Shown piece after piece: positions 11,076-23,900 of a DNA stretch of 64,000 nt (its first letter is position 1; every line of letters starts with the position of its first letter). This DNA is from Bubalus kerabau (Eukaryota; Chordata; Mammalia; Artiodactyla; Bovidae). The notes under the pieces are model-generated. The model saw only the letters and a program-made list of their open reading frames with translations. It was not told where the DNA came from and did not search any database. The stretch lies in assembly GCF_029407905.1 (NCBI RefSeq), contig NC_073628.1:13855501-13919500 (forward strand). Direction: 5' to 3'. The position numbers were made by a program, and so were the translations under genes.

Positions 11076-11663
11076 CATACCACATAGCAAACACTATTTG
11101 GAATGGGCATGTTTCTCCAGCAAGACTGGGGCTCCTTAAAGCCCCAACACATATCCCCAATCAAGTTTGCACCCATCACAGAAGTCAGTGCCTAGCATTC
11201 ACAAGGCATTCAGTGAGTTCTGATTGCAGGGGGACCTCCATTTTAGTCGACAAAAAGGAGTAAAGGACACATTTATCCTCCTGTCTCAAATAACTTCAAA
11301 GTAGAAAAGACAAATGAAAGAGCATTGTTTTACATCAAACATCTGGCAGCAGAGAATGGATTCCTGAGTCGGGGAGCAAGCAAGCAGAGTTCTACAATTG
11401 CCCCAACTCTAGAAATAGTTTCCAATACATATATGGAAGGTGTACCTAAGTGGAGACAAACGGTCCCCCCAAGAAGAGAGATTTATGACTCAATATAGTT
11501 AGAGTTCAGAGGAGAGAGCTACATACAGAGAACTGTAGGAAGGTATAGGTGATACCCCACCAGTTTTCTGCAGAGAGTTGATAGTACTGGTCTGAATTAT
11601 AGGGAACAATCCTTGAGTCTCAAATTGCACCAAGTCTAATTGTGTCCCCACCCACCAGTGTGT
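11076..11663. other. Shared unit flank, no supported gene
   Basis: Matches 58841-59419 in unit B with small differences. No repeat family or coding signal recognised. Confidence 0.5.
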
Positions 11664-11674
11664 AAATTACTCAT

Positions 11675-13415
11675 TTACATGCTGAGTAAATATATAAATA
11701 AATAAATAAATAAAATATAAATGTATTTATTTTAATTGGAGGCTAATTACTTTACAATATTGCATTGGTTTGCCATACACTGACATGAATCCACCACAGG
11801 TGTACATGTGTTTTTAATCCTGAACCCCCCTCCCATCTCTCTCCCTATTCCATGCCTCTGGGTCATCCCAGTGCATCAGCCTGAAGCATCCTGTATCATG
11901 CATCGAACCTGGACTGGTGATTCATTTCACAATACATGTTTCAATGCCATTCTCCCAAATCATCCCACCCTTGCCCTCTCCCAGAGTCCAAAAGACTATT
12001 CTATACATCTGTGTCTCTTTTGCTGTCTCACATACAGGGTTATCATTACCATCTTTCTAAATTCCATATATATATGTTAGTATACAGTATTGGTGTTTTT
12101 CTGTCTGGCTTACTTCACTCTGTATAATAGGCTCCAGTTTCATCCACTTCATTAGAACTGATTCAAATGTATTCTTTTTAATGGCTGAGTAATACTCCAT
12201 TGTGTATATGTACCACATCTTTCTTATCCATTCATCTGCTGATGGACATCTAGGTTGCTTCCATGTCCTGACTATTATAAACAGTAGTGTGATGAACATT
12301 GGGGTACACATGTCTCTTTCAATTCTCATTTCCTCGGTGTGTATGCCCAGTAGTGGGATTGCAGGGTCATAAGGCAGTTCTATTTCCAGTTTTTTAAGGA
12401 ATCTCCACACTGTTCTTCATAATGGCTGTACTACTTTGCATTCCCACTAACAGTGTAAGAGATTTCCATTTTCTCCACACCCTCTCCAGCATTTATTGCT
12501 TGTAGACATTTGGATAGCAGCCATTCTAACTAGCATAAAATGGTACCTCATTGTGGTTTTGATTTGCATTCCTCTGATAATGAGTGATGTTGAGCATCTT
12601 TTCATGTGTTTGTAGATTCAATGAAATCCCTATCAAGCTACCAATGGTATTTTTCACAGAGCTAGAACAAATAATTTCACAATTTATATGGAAATACAAA
12701 AAACCTCAAATAGCCAAAGCAATCTTGAGAAAGAAGAATGGAACTGGAGGAATCAACATGCCTGACTTCAGGCTCTACTATAAAGCCACAGTCATCAAGA
12801 CAGTATGGTACTGGCACAAAGACAGAAATATAGATCAATGGAACAAAATGGAAAACCCAGAGATAAATCCAAGCACCTATGGATACCTTATCTTTGACAA
12901 AGGAGGCAAGAATATACAATGGAGAAAAGACAATCTCTTAAAAAGTGGTTCTGGGAAAAATGGCCAACCACTTGTGAAAGAATGAAACTAGAACACTTTC
13001 TAACACCATACACAAAAGTAAACTCAAAATAAATTAAAGAGCTAAACATACAACCAGAAACTATAAAACTCCTAGAGGAAGACACAGACAAAAAACTCTC
13101 CAACATAAATCACAGCAGGATCCTCTATGACCCACCTCCCAGAATATTGGAAATAAAAGCAAAAATAAACAAATGGGACCTAATTAAAATTAAATGCTTC
13201 TGCACAACAATGGAAACTATAAGCAAGGTGAAAAGACAGCCTTCAGAAAGGGAGAAAATAATAGCAAATGAAGCAACTGAAAAGAACTAATCTCAAAAAT
13301 ATACAAGCAACTCCTGCAGCTCAATTCCAGAAAAATAAACGACCCAATCAAAAAATGGGCCAAAGAACTAAACAGACATTTCTCCAAAGAAGACATACAG
13401 ATGGCTAACAAACAC
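11675..13415 (-). mobile_element. Inner L1 with 5' inversion (twin-priming structure)
   Basis: 11675-12613 is L1 3' end in reverse (ORF2 C-terminus frame 12057-12410). 12614-13415 is an ORF2 segment in the opposite, + orientation (frame 12584-12985). The inverted piece ends at the L1 sequence GGCTAACAAACAC, and the left piece starts, read in L1 sense, at ACAAACACATG. The two pieces are therefore adjacent in L1 and overlap by about 8 nt, the known signature of twin priming. From 13416 the outer L1 resumes in reverse, repeating about 300 bp of L1 already present in the left piece. Confidence 0.82.
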
Positions 13416-16400
13416 GTGTCTCTTTCAATTCTGGTTTCCTTGGTGTATATGCCTAGCAGTGGTATTACTGGGTCGAATAGCAGTTCAATTTTCAGTTTTT
13501 AAAGGAATCTCCACACTGTTCTCCAGAGTGGCTGTACTAGTGTGAATTCCCACCAACAGTGTAAGAGGGTTCCCTTTTCTCCACACCCTCTCCAGCATTT
13601 ACTGCTAGTATACTTTTGGATAGCAGCCATTCTGACTGGCATGAAATGATACCTCATTGTGGTTTTGATTTACATTTCTCTGATAATGAGCGATTTTGAG
13701 CACCTTTTCATGTGTTTGTTAGCCATCTGTATGTCTTCTTTGGAGAAATGTCTATTTAGTTCTTTGGCCCATTTTTTGATTGGGTCGTTTATTTTTCTGG
13801 AATTGAGCTGCAGGAGTTGCTTGTATATTTTTGAGATTAATTCTTTGTCAGTTGCTTAATTTGTTATTATTTTCTCCCTTTCTGAAGGCTGTCTTTTCAC
13901 CTTGCTTATAGTTTCCTTTGTTGTGCAGAAGCTGTCAATTTTAATTAGGTCCCATTTGTTTTCTTTTTGTGTTTATTTCCAATATTCTGGGAGGTGGGTC
14001 ATAGAGGATCCTGCTGTGATTTATGTTGGAGAGTTTTTTGTCTGTGTCTTCCTCTAGGAGTTTTATAGTTTCTGGTTGTACGTTTAGCTCTTTAATCCAT
14101 TTTGAGTTTATTTTTGTGTATGGTGTTAGAAAGTGTTCTAGTTTCATTCTTTCACAAGTGATTGGCCGGCTTTCCCAGAACCACTTGTTACAGAGATTGT
14201 CTTTTCTCCATTGTATATTCTTGCCTCCTTTGTCAAAGATAAGGTATCCATAGGTGCTTGGATTTATCTCTGGGTTTTCCATTTTGTTCCATTGATCTAT
14301 TTTTCTGTCTTTGTGCCAGTACCATACTGTCTTGATGACTGTGGCTTTAAGGTAGAGCCTGAAGTCAGGCAGGTTGATTCCTCCAGTTCCATTCTTCTTT
14401 CTCAAGATTGCTTTGGCTATTCGAGGTTTTTTGTATTTCCATATAAATTGTGAAATTGTTTGTTCTAGCTCTGTGAAAAATACTGTTGGTAGCTTGATAG
14501 GGTTTCCATTGAATCTATAGATTGTTTTGGGTAGTATACTCATTTTCACTATATTGATTTTTCCAATCCATGAACATGGTATATTTATCCATCTATTAGT
14601 GTCCTCTTTGATTTCTTTCACCAGTGTTTTATAGTTTTCTATATATAGGTCTTTAGTTTCTTTAGGTATATAGGGTCGTAAGTATTTTAATCTTTTCATT
14701 GCAATTGTGAATGTAATTGTTACCTTAATTCCTCTTTCTATTTTCTCATTATTAGTGTATAGGAATGCAAGGGATTTCTGTGTGTTGATTTTATATCCTG
14801 CAACTTTACCATATTCATTGATTAACTCTAGTAATTTTCTGGTGGAGTCTTTAGGGTTTTCTATGTAGAGGATCATGTCGTCTGCAAACAGTGAGAGTTT
14901 TACTTCTTCTTTTCCAATTTTGATTCCTCTTATTTCTTTTTCTGTTCTGATTCCTTTGGCCAATACTTCCAAAACTATGTTGAATAGTAGTGATAAGAGT
15001 GAGCACCCTTGTCTTGTTCCTTGCTTTAGGGGAAATGCTTTCAATTATTCACCATTGAGGATAATGTTTGCTATGGGTTTGTCATATATAGCTTTTATTA
15101 TGTTGAGGTATGTTCCTTCTAGTCCTGCTTTCTGGAGAGTTTTTATCATAAATGGATGTTGAATTTTGTCAAAGGCTTTCTCTGCATCTATTGAGATAAT
15201 CATATGGCTATTATTTTCAATTTGTTAATGTGGTGTATTACATTGATTGATTTGTGGATATTGAAGAATCCTTGCATCCCTGGAATAAAGCCCACTTGGT
15301 CATGTGTATGATCTTTTAAATGTGTTGTTGGATTCTGATTGCTAGAATTTTGTTTAGAATTTTTGCATCTATGTTCATCAGTGATATTGGCCTGTAGTTT
15401 TGTTTTTTTGTGGCATCTTTCTCAGGTGTTGTTATTAGGGTGATGGTGGCCTCATAGAATGAGTTTTTAAGTTTACCTTCGTCTGCAATTTTATGAAAAA
15501 GTTTGAGTAGGATCGCTGTTAGTTCTTCTCTAAATTTTTGGTAGAATTCAGCTATGAAACCGTCTGGTCCTGAGCTTTTGTTTGCTGGAAGATTTCTGAT
15601 TACAGTTTCAACGTCCATGCTTGTGATGTGTCTGTTAAGATTTTCTATTTCTTCGTGGTTCCATTTTGGAAAGTTATACTTTTCTAGGAATTTCTCTATT
15701 TCTTCCAAGTTTTCCATTTTATTGGCATATAATTGCTGATAGTAGTCTCTTATGATCCTTTGTATTTCTGTGTTGTCTGTTGTTATTTCTGTGTTGTCTG
15801 TTGTGAACTCTACATTTTTATTTCTAATTTTATTGATTTGATTTTTCTCCCTTTGTTTCTTGATGAGTCTGGCTAATGGTTTGTCAATTTTATTTATCCT
15901 CTCAAAGAACCAGCTTTTGGCTTTGTTGATTTATGTTATGGTCTCTTTTGTTTCTTTTGCATTTATTTCTGCCCGCATTTTGAATATTTCTTTCCTTCTA
16001 CTAACCCTGGGGTTCTTCATTTCTTCCTTTTCTAGTTGCTTTAGGTGTAGAGTTAGGTTATTTATTTGGCTTTTTTCTTGTTTCTTGAGGTATGCCTGTA
16101 TTGCTATGAACCTTCCCATTAGCACTGCTTTTACAGTGTGCCACAGGGTTTGGGTTGTTGTGTTTTCATTTTCATTTGTTTCTATACATATTTTGATTTC
16201 TTTTTTGACTTCTTCTGTGATTTTTGGTTATTCATCAGCGTGTTGTTCAGCCTCCATATGCTGGAATTTTTAATAGTTTTCTTCATGTAATTGAGATCTA
16301 ATCTTACTGCATTGTGATCAGAAAAGATGATTGAAATTATTTCTTTTTTTTTCAATTTACCAAGGCTAGATTTATGGCCCAGGATGTGATCTATCTTGGA

Positions 16401-16583
16401 GAAGGTTCCATGTGCACTTGAGAAAAGGGTGAAATTCATTGTTTTGGGATGAAATGTCCTATAGGTATCAATTAGGTCTAACAGCTCTATTTTATCATTT
16501 AAAGTTTGTGTTTCCTTGTTAATTTTCTGTTTAGTTGATCTAGCCATAGGTGTGAGTGGGGCATTAAAGTCTCCCACTATTAT

Positions 16584-17399
16584 TGTGTGCCGGAGTCCAG
16601 CTCCAGCAGCCAGGGAATCAGCCTGAAGGGGTGAGTGGTGTCAGCGGATGATGATGTAGCCCCTGACTCAAAATACAGACCTAAATGTTTATTTCATGCT
16701 TCAGGTTTTATTTTATACTTTGACCAAAGCATTGGGTCAGAGGTTTGACAATTTTAGTTCTCCCACCCAAATTTATTGTCTCCAGAAATCATTGTTGTTC
16801 TTCAAACAGAGTTCCTGCTTCAGCGATTCTCTCAGAATCGGCTTTACCTTCTATCATCTACTTTCTCTTATGTGTCCTATACTTAACTTGTGATTCCATT
16901 GTAACTCATGAAACATTCCTCAGTTTATTTCTTATCTTTCTAAACCTGTTTGCCCCTAACATCTTAAGATCATTATCTCCTATAAAGGCTTCTAGCTATT
17001 CTTAATTATTCCTAAACCCTAAATTCAGCAAACTTCTTTTGCCATAAATATTTCCCTCACAAACAGGTCTCAGAAAACAATCCTTCCCATGGCCTCAAGC
17101 TGTGGCCTATGGGCTCATCCTGGAACATTCTTTGTAAAGATCCTTCAACAAATATCAATGGTTATTTTATAGATTATTTTCTGGGCACAACTGCAGAAGG
17201 CTTTGTGCTTTCTCATGTTTCTCTTAAGAACAATAAGCACCTTAACATTCTTTCTAGTCAACTCAACCGAAGAAAGGAAAGAACAAGTAAGAATCACAAG
17301 ACCTAACTCCTTCATCCCGGGTCTGTGCCTGCAGAATGAGGAGAGGGTGTTGGGGCCGTGCTTCCATTTTGTCAGTAATGTCTAACACAGCTCCCAACA
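16584..17399. mobile_element. Solo LTR inserted in the L1 ORF2 region
   Basis: Begins TGTGTGCCGG and ends CCCAACA, flanked by ATTAT at 16579-16583 and 17400-17404. It interrupts otherwise continuous L1 endonuclease sequence (16182-16577 on one side, 17372-17851 on the other, both minus strand). Length 816 bp. No internal retroviral genes are present, so this is a solo LTR left by recombination. Its start resembles that of the LTR at 51706. Orientation not determined. Confidence 0.8.
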
Positions 17400-19782
17400 A
17401 TTATGTTATTGTTAATTTCCCGTTTTATACTTGTTAGCCTTTGTCTTACATTTTGCCGTGCTCCTATGTTGGGTGCCTTTATATTTATAATTGTTATATC
17501 TTCTTCTTGGATTGATATTTTGATCATTATGTAGTGTCCTTCTTTGTCTCTTTTCACAGCCTTTGTTTTAAACTCTATTTTATCTGATATGAGTATTGCT
17601 ACTCCTGCTTTCTTTTGGTGTCTATTTGCATGGAATATCTTTTTCAAGCCCTTCACTTTCAGTCTGTATGTGTCCCTTATTTCGAGGTGGGTCTCTTGTA
17701 GACAACATATATAGGGGTCTTGTTTTTTTATCCATTCAGCCAGTCTTTGTCTTTTGTTTGGGGCATTCAACCCATTTACATTTAAGGTAATTATTGATAA
17801 GTATGATTCCATTGCCATATACTTTATTGTTTTCGGTTTGAGTTTATACACCCTTTCTGTGTTTCTGGTCTAGAGAAGATCCTGTAGCATTTGTTGGAGA
17901 GCTGGTTTGGTGGCACTGAATTCTCTCAGCTTTTGCTTGTCTGTAAAGCTTTTGATTTCTCCTTCATATTTGAATGAGATCCTTGCTGGGTACAGTAATC
18001 TGGGCTGTAGGTTTTTTTTCTTTTATCCTCCTACCTGTCCTACCATTCCCTCCTGGCCTGAAGAGTTTCTATTCTAAGATCAGCTGTTATCCTTATGGGA
18101 ACCCCTTGTGTGCTATTTGTTGTTTTTCCCCTGATGCTTTTAATATTTGTTCTTTGTGTTTGATTTTTATTAATTTGATTAATATGTGTCTTGGGGTGGT
18201 TCACCTTGGGTTTATCCTTCTTGGGACTCTCTGGGTTTCTTGGACTTGCATGATTATTTCTTTCCCCAATTTAGGGAAGTTTTCAACTATTATCTCAAGT
18301 ATTTTCTCAAGGTCTTTCTTTTTGTCTTCTTCTTCTGGGACTTCTATGATTCTTATGTTGGGGCATTTAACATTGTCCCAGAGGTCTCTGAGATTGTCCT
18401 CATTTCTTTTAATTCATTTTTCTTTTTCCTCTCTCTTTCATTCTTTTCTATCATTCTAACTTATACATCACTTATCCTATCTTCTGCCTCCGTTATTCTA
18501 CTGTTGGTTTTCTCCAGAGTATTTTTTATCTCACTTATTGCATTATTCATTATATATTGACCCTTTTTTATTTCTTCTAGGTCCTTGATAAACCTTTCTT
18601 GCATCTTCTCAATCCTTGTCTCTGGTTCTTTATCTGTAATTCCTTGTTGTTTTCAAGATTTTGGATCATTTTCACTATCATTATTCGGAATTCTTTATCA
18701 CGTAGATTTCCTATGTCTTCCTCTTTTGTTTGGTTTGGTGGACATTTATTCTGTTCCTTTACCTGCTGGGTAGTTCTCTGCCTCTTCTTGTTGTTTATAT
18801 TGCTGTGTTTGTATGCCTATCCATATTCTGGCAGTTTGTGGAGTTCACTTTCTTGCGGAGTTTCCTTGCTGTGGGTTGGGTTGGATTGGTGGCTTGTCAA
18901 GGTTTCCTGGTTAGGGAAGCTTGTGTTTGTGTTCTGGTGGGTGGAGCTGGATTTCTTCTCTCTGTAGTGCAATGAAGTGTCCAGTAATGAGTTATGGGAT
19001 GTCAGTGGGTTTGGAGTGACTTTGGGCAGCCTGTATATTGAAGCTCAGGGCTATGTTCCTGTGTTGCTGGAGAATTTGCATGGTATGTCTTTCTCTGGAA
19101 CTTGTTGGCCCTTGGGTGGTGCTTAGTTTCAGTGTAGGTATGGAGGCATTTGATGAAATCTCCTATCGATTAGTGTTCCCTGGAGTCAGGATTTCCCTGG
19201 TGTTGTCAGGATTTGGACTTAAGCCTCCTGCCTCTGGTTTTCAGTCTTATTCTTACAGTAGCCTCAAGACTTCTCCATCTATACAGCACCAATGATAAAA
19301 CATCTAGGTTAAAGATGAAAAGTTTCTCCACAGTGAGGGACATCCAGAGAGATTCACAGAGTTACATGGAGATGAGAAGAGGGAGGAGGGAGGTAGAGGT
19401 TATCAGGAGTAGAAGAGAGGGAATCAAAAGGGGAGAGACCAAGCTAGCCAGTAATCACTTCCCTATGTGCTCTCCACAGTCTGGATCCCTCAGAGATGTT
19501 CGCAGAGTTACACAGAGAAGAGAAGAGGGAGGAAGGAGAGAGAAGTGGCCAGGGGGATAAAGAGGGAATCAACAGGAGAGAGACAGATCCAGCCTGTAAT
19601 CAGTTCCCTAAGTGTTCTCCACAGTCTGAAACACACAAAGAGATTCACAGAGTTGGGTAGATAAGGGAGAGGAGGGAGATAGAGGTGACCTGGTGGAGAA
19701 AAAGGACATCCAAAGGGGGAGAGAGCAATCAGGCCAGTGATCTCGCTCCCAAGTAAAAATGGTTACTGAAGATTGGGTTCTT

Positions 19783-19867
19783 TTTTTTTTTTTTTAATTT
19801 TATTTTATTTTTAAACTTAACATAACTGTATTAGATTTGCCAAATATCAAAATGAATCCGCCATAGG
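19783..19867 (-). mobile_element. 85-bp L1 3'-end scrap with target-site duplication
   Basis: A T run followed by reversed L1 3' terminus (ttagatttgccaaatatcaa). TGGGTTCTT flanks it at 19774-19782 and 19868-19876. It sits in the 5'UTR of the large L1. It is a complete but extremely 5'-truncated insertion. Confidence 0.85.
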
Positions 19868-21578
19868 TGGGTTCTTAAAGGTACAAAATTGATAACAAGT
19901 ACCAAAAAGCAAAGATTAAAAATCTAGAGTAGAGGTTGGATTCTCAAAAATACAATATTAAAGAAAAAAACAAAGTCACAAAAATTATAATATATATATA
20001 TAAAGTTTGCTTCAAGAAATAGGGTCTTTTTTTTTTTCAAAGTAATAGGTTATAAAAATGAAATTTAAAGGAGTAGTAGAGGATTTTAAAATAAAAAATA
20101 AACAAATTTAAAGAATGAAAATAGTAAAAAATATATCTATGACTTTATCTGGTGTTGTTATGGACAGTGTGGTATCAGTTCACCTTCAGATAGTTCCTTG
20201 ATCCAGCTTATACTTCTCAAGATCTATAGGTCCCTTCCTATGTAGTCGGTGCTAACTGCAGGATTTTAATCTATTGTACCTGTCACTTCCAGGGTGGTTC
20301 CCTCTGTTTTAGCTGTTTTAGCTTCTCCTGTTTGCTGGTCTCTTCAGTGTCTAATTTCTGCCCTGACCGAAGGGGATGGTGGTGGACAATTTTTTAGGCT
20401 CACTTGTTCAGTCATGCTGTGGGGAGGGAGGAACACTGCAAACAAATATCACTGGCGTGTGTGGAGAGTGCTCCCAGTGTCTCGGGCACACTGGGTTTGC
20501 CCCAGCTCATGGCGAGTGTGCTTTCCCAGTCTACACTGATCAGGCTGTAGGTTGCTCTGCTGGGAACTGTCTAAGGTGGGCCCTGGGTTGCATGCACTTC
20601 CCAGGGCTAAGCCTCTCAGGTTTAGGTACTTGAGTACTCCTTAAAGGTGCAGACTTGGTTGGGCCTGAGTTTTGTGCCCTTCTCAGGTCCGAGCCGCTCA
20701 AGTGACCAGGTGTTTGGTGAGCGCGGTCACTCCTACTTATTGCCTTTCCCATCTCTGCTGCTCAGTTTTCTGGGTGTACAACCAATGCACCTTCTCAGGT
20801 GGATGTTGACCGTCCAGAATCCCAAAAAGTCTTGGTTAGCAACAAAGCCTGCTTGCAGTTTGGTAGATGATGACTCTCTAGGGCCACAATTTCCCCCTTC
20901 CGGCTCTGGCTGTCCTCGGTCCCCTGTCCCTGGCAGGCGATGGGCTGGTACACAGCCAGCTACCTCTGCTCACTCCTTTGTTCTGTGATCAGGCTTAGTA
21001 GTGTCTTAGTTTAGGTCTTCTCACTGGGGTAGTTATTCCAGGGTCTGGTTTGCTATCTCAAGTTAGTTCCCTCAGATTGCACTCAGGGCATTCAGGCCCA
21101 GTCCTTACTCTAAGCAATGCAGCCCGCACCTCCTTGCCCAGCCCCTGCTTGCTAGTGGCAGATGCAGGTGTCTGTGCTGCTTCTCCACTGGGAGTTACCG
21201 TTGGAAATGTAATCTGTGGGTTTAAATTATTTATTTATTTTTCCTCTCAGTTATGTTGCCCTCTGAGGTTCCAAGGCTTGCCACAGACTCACCAGTGAGA
21301 GTGTTTCCTGGTGTTTGGAAGCTTCTCTCTTTTTTAAAACTCGCTTCTTGGGATGGATCTCCATCCCTACCTCTTTTGTTGCTCTTTTTATCTTTTACAT
21401 TTTTTTCTACCACCTTTTGAAGACAATGGGCTGCTTTTCTGGCTGCCTGATGTCCTCTGCCTGCATTTAGAAGTTGCTTTGTGGAATTTACTCAGTGTTC
21501 AAAAGTTCTTTTGATGAATTTGTTGGGGAGAAAGTGGTCTCCCTGTCCTATTCCTCTGCCATCTTAGGACTGACCCCG

Positions 21579-22640
21579 AAATTACTCATAATTCTCATGA
21601 GATCAATAGGGCCCTGAAGACAATATTGCCTTGCTCGTTGGGAATAGTAACCTGGTCTAAAGGCTGATTTCATCTCAGCTTAAAAAACTTTACAGCAAGC
21701 ATTCAAAAAATGCAATTGTTTCCAAGAAATTAACTGTTTGCAAAGAGTGAAAGGAATCATTTATAAAAATTAAAAAATATCCAGCATCCAAAGGTAAACT
21801 GATCACATCCACTATCCAATTTAAAATTTCCATATAAATTTTATTTGTAAATACAGGAAAAATAAGTATTTGTCCTAGTTTCATCTCAATAATGTAAGGT
21901 AATTATCCTCTGATTAAGATAAATAAATAAATTTAAAAAGAAAAAATCCAGATATGTAAAGAAGCAAGAAAATATCCATAATGAGGGAGAATTCAGTTAG
22001 TAAAAACACAAGTAAAATATATATTACATAATTAGCAGGGAAGTACATTAAAATGCTTACTACATCAATAATCCTTATATTCATGAAGCTGAAAAATATT
22101 GAATATGTTAAATAGAGACATGTAAAATAGAAATGCAAAGACTGTGGGAAAAAAATTAATTGTGCATCAGAGAGCTTTGAAGTAACTTTAAGAGTGCTTA
22201 AATATGTAAGTGGAATCCCACAGGAAATGAAAGACAGGAGAATAGAGCAAAGAACATCATAATTACTGGCTGAAAATTTTCCAGATATGACGAAATCTTT
22301 AAAGCCATTAACACAGAAGCTCAATTAACTCAAGGACAAGAAATATGAGAACTCTACAAAGGCACATCATAATTCATGGTTTAAGACAATCAACCAAAGA
22401 AATGTAACCAGATGGAAAAACAGTCACAGGAGAACAAAAAATGGGGATGATAGCAGATTAGGCAAATGAAACAATGTTAGCCACAGGACACTGGCACCAC
22501 ATCTTAAATGCTGAGAGAAATATAATTGACTCAGAATTCTATATCCAAGAAAAATACATATCAAAAACAAGATAAAATACTTTCTCAAACAGACAACAAC
22601 CACAATATTGCATCACCACCAACAGACCAATGTAATAAAT
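21579..22640. repeat. Segmental duplication unit A, block 2 (pairs with 59420-60320)
   Basis: AT-rich, apparently non-coding flank collinear with 59420-60320 in unit B. B lacks some short segments present here (for example about 21825-21940). No gene recognised. Confidence 0.8.
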
Positions 22641-22752
22641 GTTTCTTAAAAGGTCTCAATTCAGAAGGAATGAAGTGAAAATCTGGATCTACAGGGGGAA
22701 TGAACAGTACCCAAAATGATAAATATGCAATATGTATTAAAAGGTAAATATA

Positions 22753-22995
22753 AGGACTTCCTTGTTGGTCCAGTGGTTAAGGATCTGCTTTGCAATGCAA
22801 AGCATTTGCAAATGGCAAAGGTTTGTTCCTTTGCCAGAGGACTAATATCCCACATGCCACTGAACAACTAGGCCTGCATGTCTCAAATAGAGTTTACATG
22901 CTGCAAGTACTGAGCCTTTTCTCCTCAAATAGAGAGTCCCTATGACAAGGAAGATCCTGCATGCCACACTAAAACCCAGAACAGACAGAGAAATG
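22753..22995 (+). repeat. CHR-type (tRNA-Glu-derived) artiodactyl SINE
   Basis: The head sequence ggacttccttgttggtccag followed by tggttaaggatctgc matches the tRNA-derived head of cetartiodactyl SINEs. The body is diverged. Confidence 0.65.
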
Positions 22996-23900
22996 ATAAA
23001 TGAATAAATAATTTAATAATTATCATAATTAATAATGATGGACTGGCAAGTTAAAGATGCATACCATGGATCTTAAAACTACTTAAAAAACAGTTACAGT
23101 TAATAAAGTGACAAAGGATATAAAAGGGAATCCAAAAACCTACTCAGTCACAAAGAAGTCAGGGATAAAAAGAGACATGGAAAGAAAGAACATGGGACAA
23201 ACTGAAGATAAAGACCAAGATGATAGAATTAAACACAACTAGAGTTAACCCCTAAGATGTGAATCCAGACTGAAGATATAACCCAGAGCCCAGATGACAG
23301 CAGATCCCCATACACTGCACTGTGCAGCCGAAACAGAGCCTGCCAGGCCCCAGGGCCCTATGTGCCTGAGCACAGAACAGCACTAAATGTTTATATGGAA
23401 CAGTAAATTAGAAGACTTCAGTGATACAAAGTACATCCTCTGTTTATAAATAATGCCATTAGAAATCAATGGTCACTGGACAGAAGAAGAATGTACTAGC
23501 ATAGTGCAGACTTTCCCTCTTTTACAACTCTAATTCTTCTCAGGAGGGAGCAGATAAATTGACAGGACTTACATCTCTTCAATACTAGACACACTTGACA
23601 TACATAGAAAATACTAGACATTCATGTTTGATTTTCACGGTTCAGTCTCCTCTCTCTTCTCCTCTCTTTCTCATCCTGGGCAACAGGGACTGCACCTCTA
23701 AACCACAGCTCAGTCACTACACACAAATCCGGATGATATTTGCCAAGTCTTTCACATAAACCAGTGAAAGCTTGTTTCCTGTTATTTCACATTCTTGGCT
23801 CTTTTCAACCAACCATGGTTCTTGTCCTACCTCCTGGGATCCTGGTCCTCTGTCACTTGCAGCCATGTTCCCATACACAGGGCCTCAAGCTCACCCAAAG

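Larger units (their letters stand above)
837..11674. repeat. Segmental duplication unit A, block 1 (pairs with 49163-59430)
   Basis: PAG intron 8, exon 9, 3'UTR and downstream flank align collinearly with 49163-59430. Shared landmarks include exon 9, the antisense old BovB (about 3105-4960 against 51290-54370), a MIR (about 5010-5130 against 54455-54580), and unique text such as 'ccacccaccactcccagtgg'. Interruptions specific to A are the BovB piece at about 2523-2660, the BovB at 7502-8550 and the retrocopy at about 9443-10597. Interruptions specific to B are the LTR at 51706-52976 and the segment at about 55637-56153. Confidence 0.88.
11675..21578 (-). mobile_element. Full-length but dead L1 LINE (antisense), composite with nested insertions
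   Basis: A 9.9-kb block flanked by the direct repeat AAATTACTCAT at 11664-11674 and 21579-21589. The site is empty in unit B (59420-59430). The minus strand carries the L1 5' end next to the right repeat (tcctaagatggcagaggaat, about 21550), a long 5'UTR (about 18975-21578), ORF1 remnants (about 17880-18970), ORF2 from about 17818 (SIITLNVNGLNAPNKR endonuclease start), an FADD reverse-transcriptase motif (KLSLFADDMILYIENPKD, within 13941-15044), and a 3' end at the left. All frames are broken. Nested inside are an inverted L1 piece (12614-13415), an LTR (16584-17399) and an 85-bp L1 scrap (19783-19867). Confidence 0.93.

Noticed and set aside
13941..15044. A 367-codon minus-strand open frame, the longest in the window
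   Set aside because: It is the thumb and C-terminal part of L1 ORF2 (FADDMILYIENPKD motif) inside a dead L1, with neighbouring parts in other frames.
18585..18975. Hydrophobic + strand frames resembling membrane proteins
   Set aside because: They are the antisense of the L1 ORF1/5'UTR region, where the reverse of Lys/Glu-rich coding reads as Phe/Leu/Ser-rich sequence.
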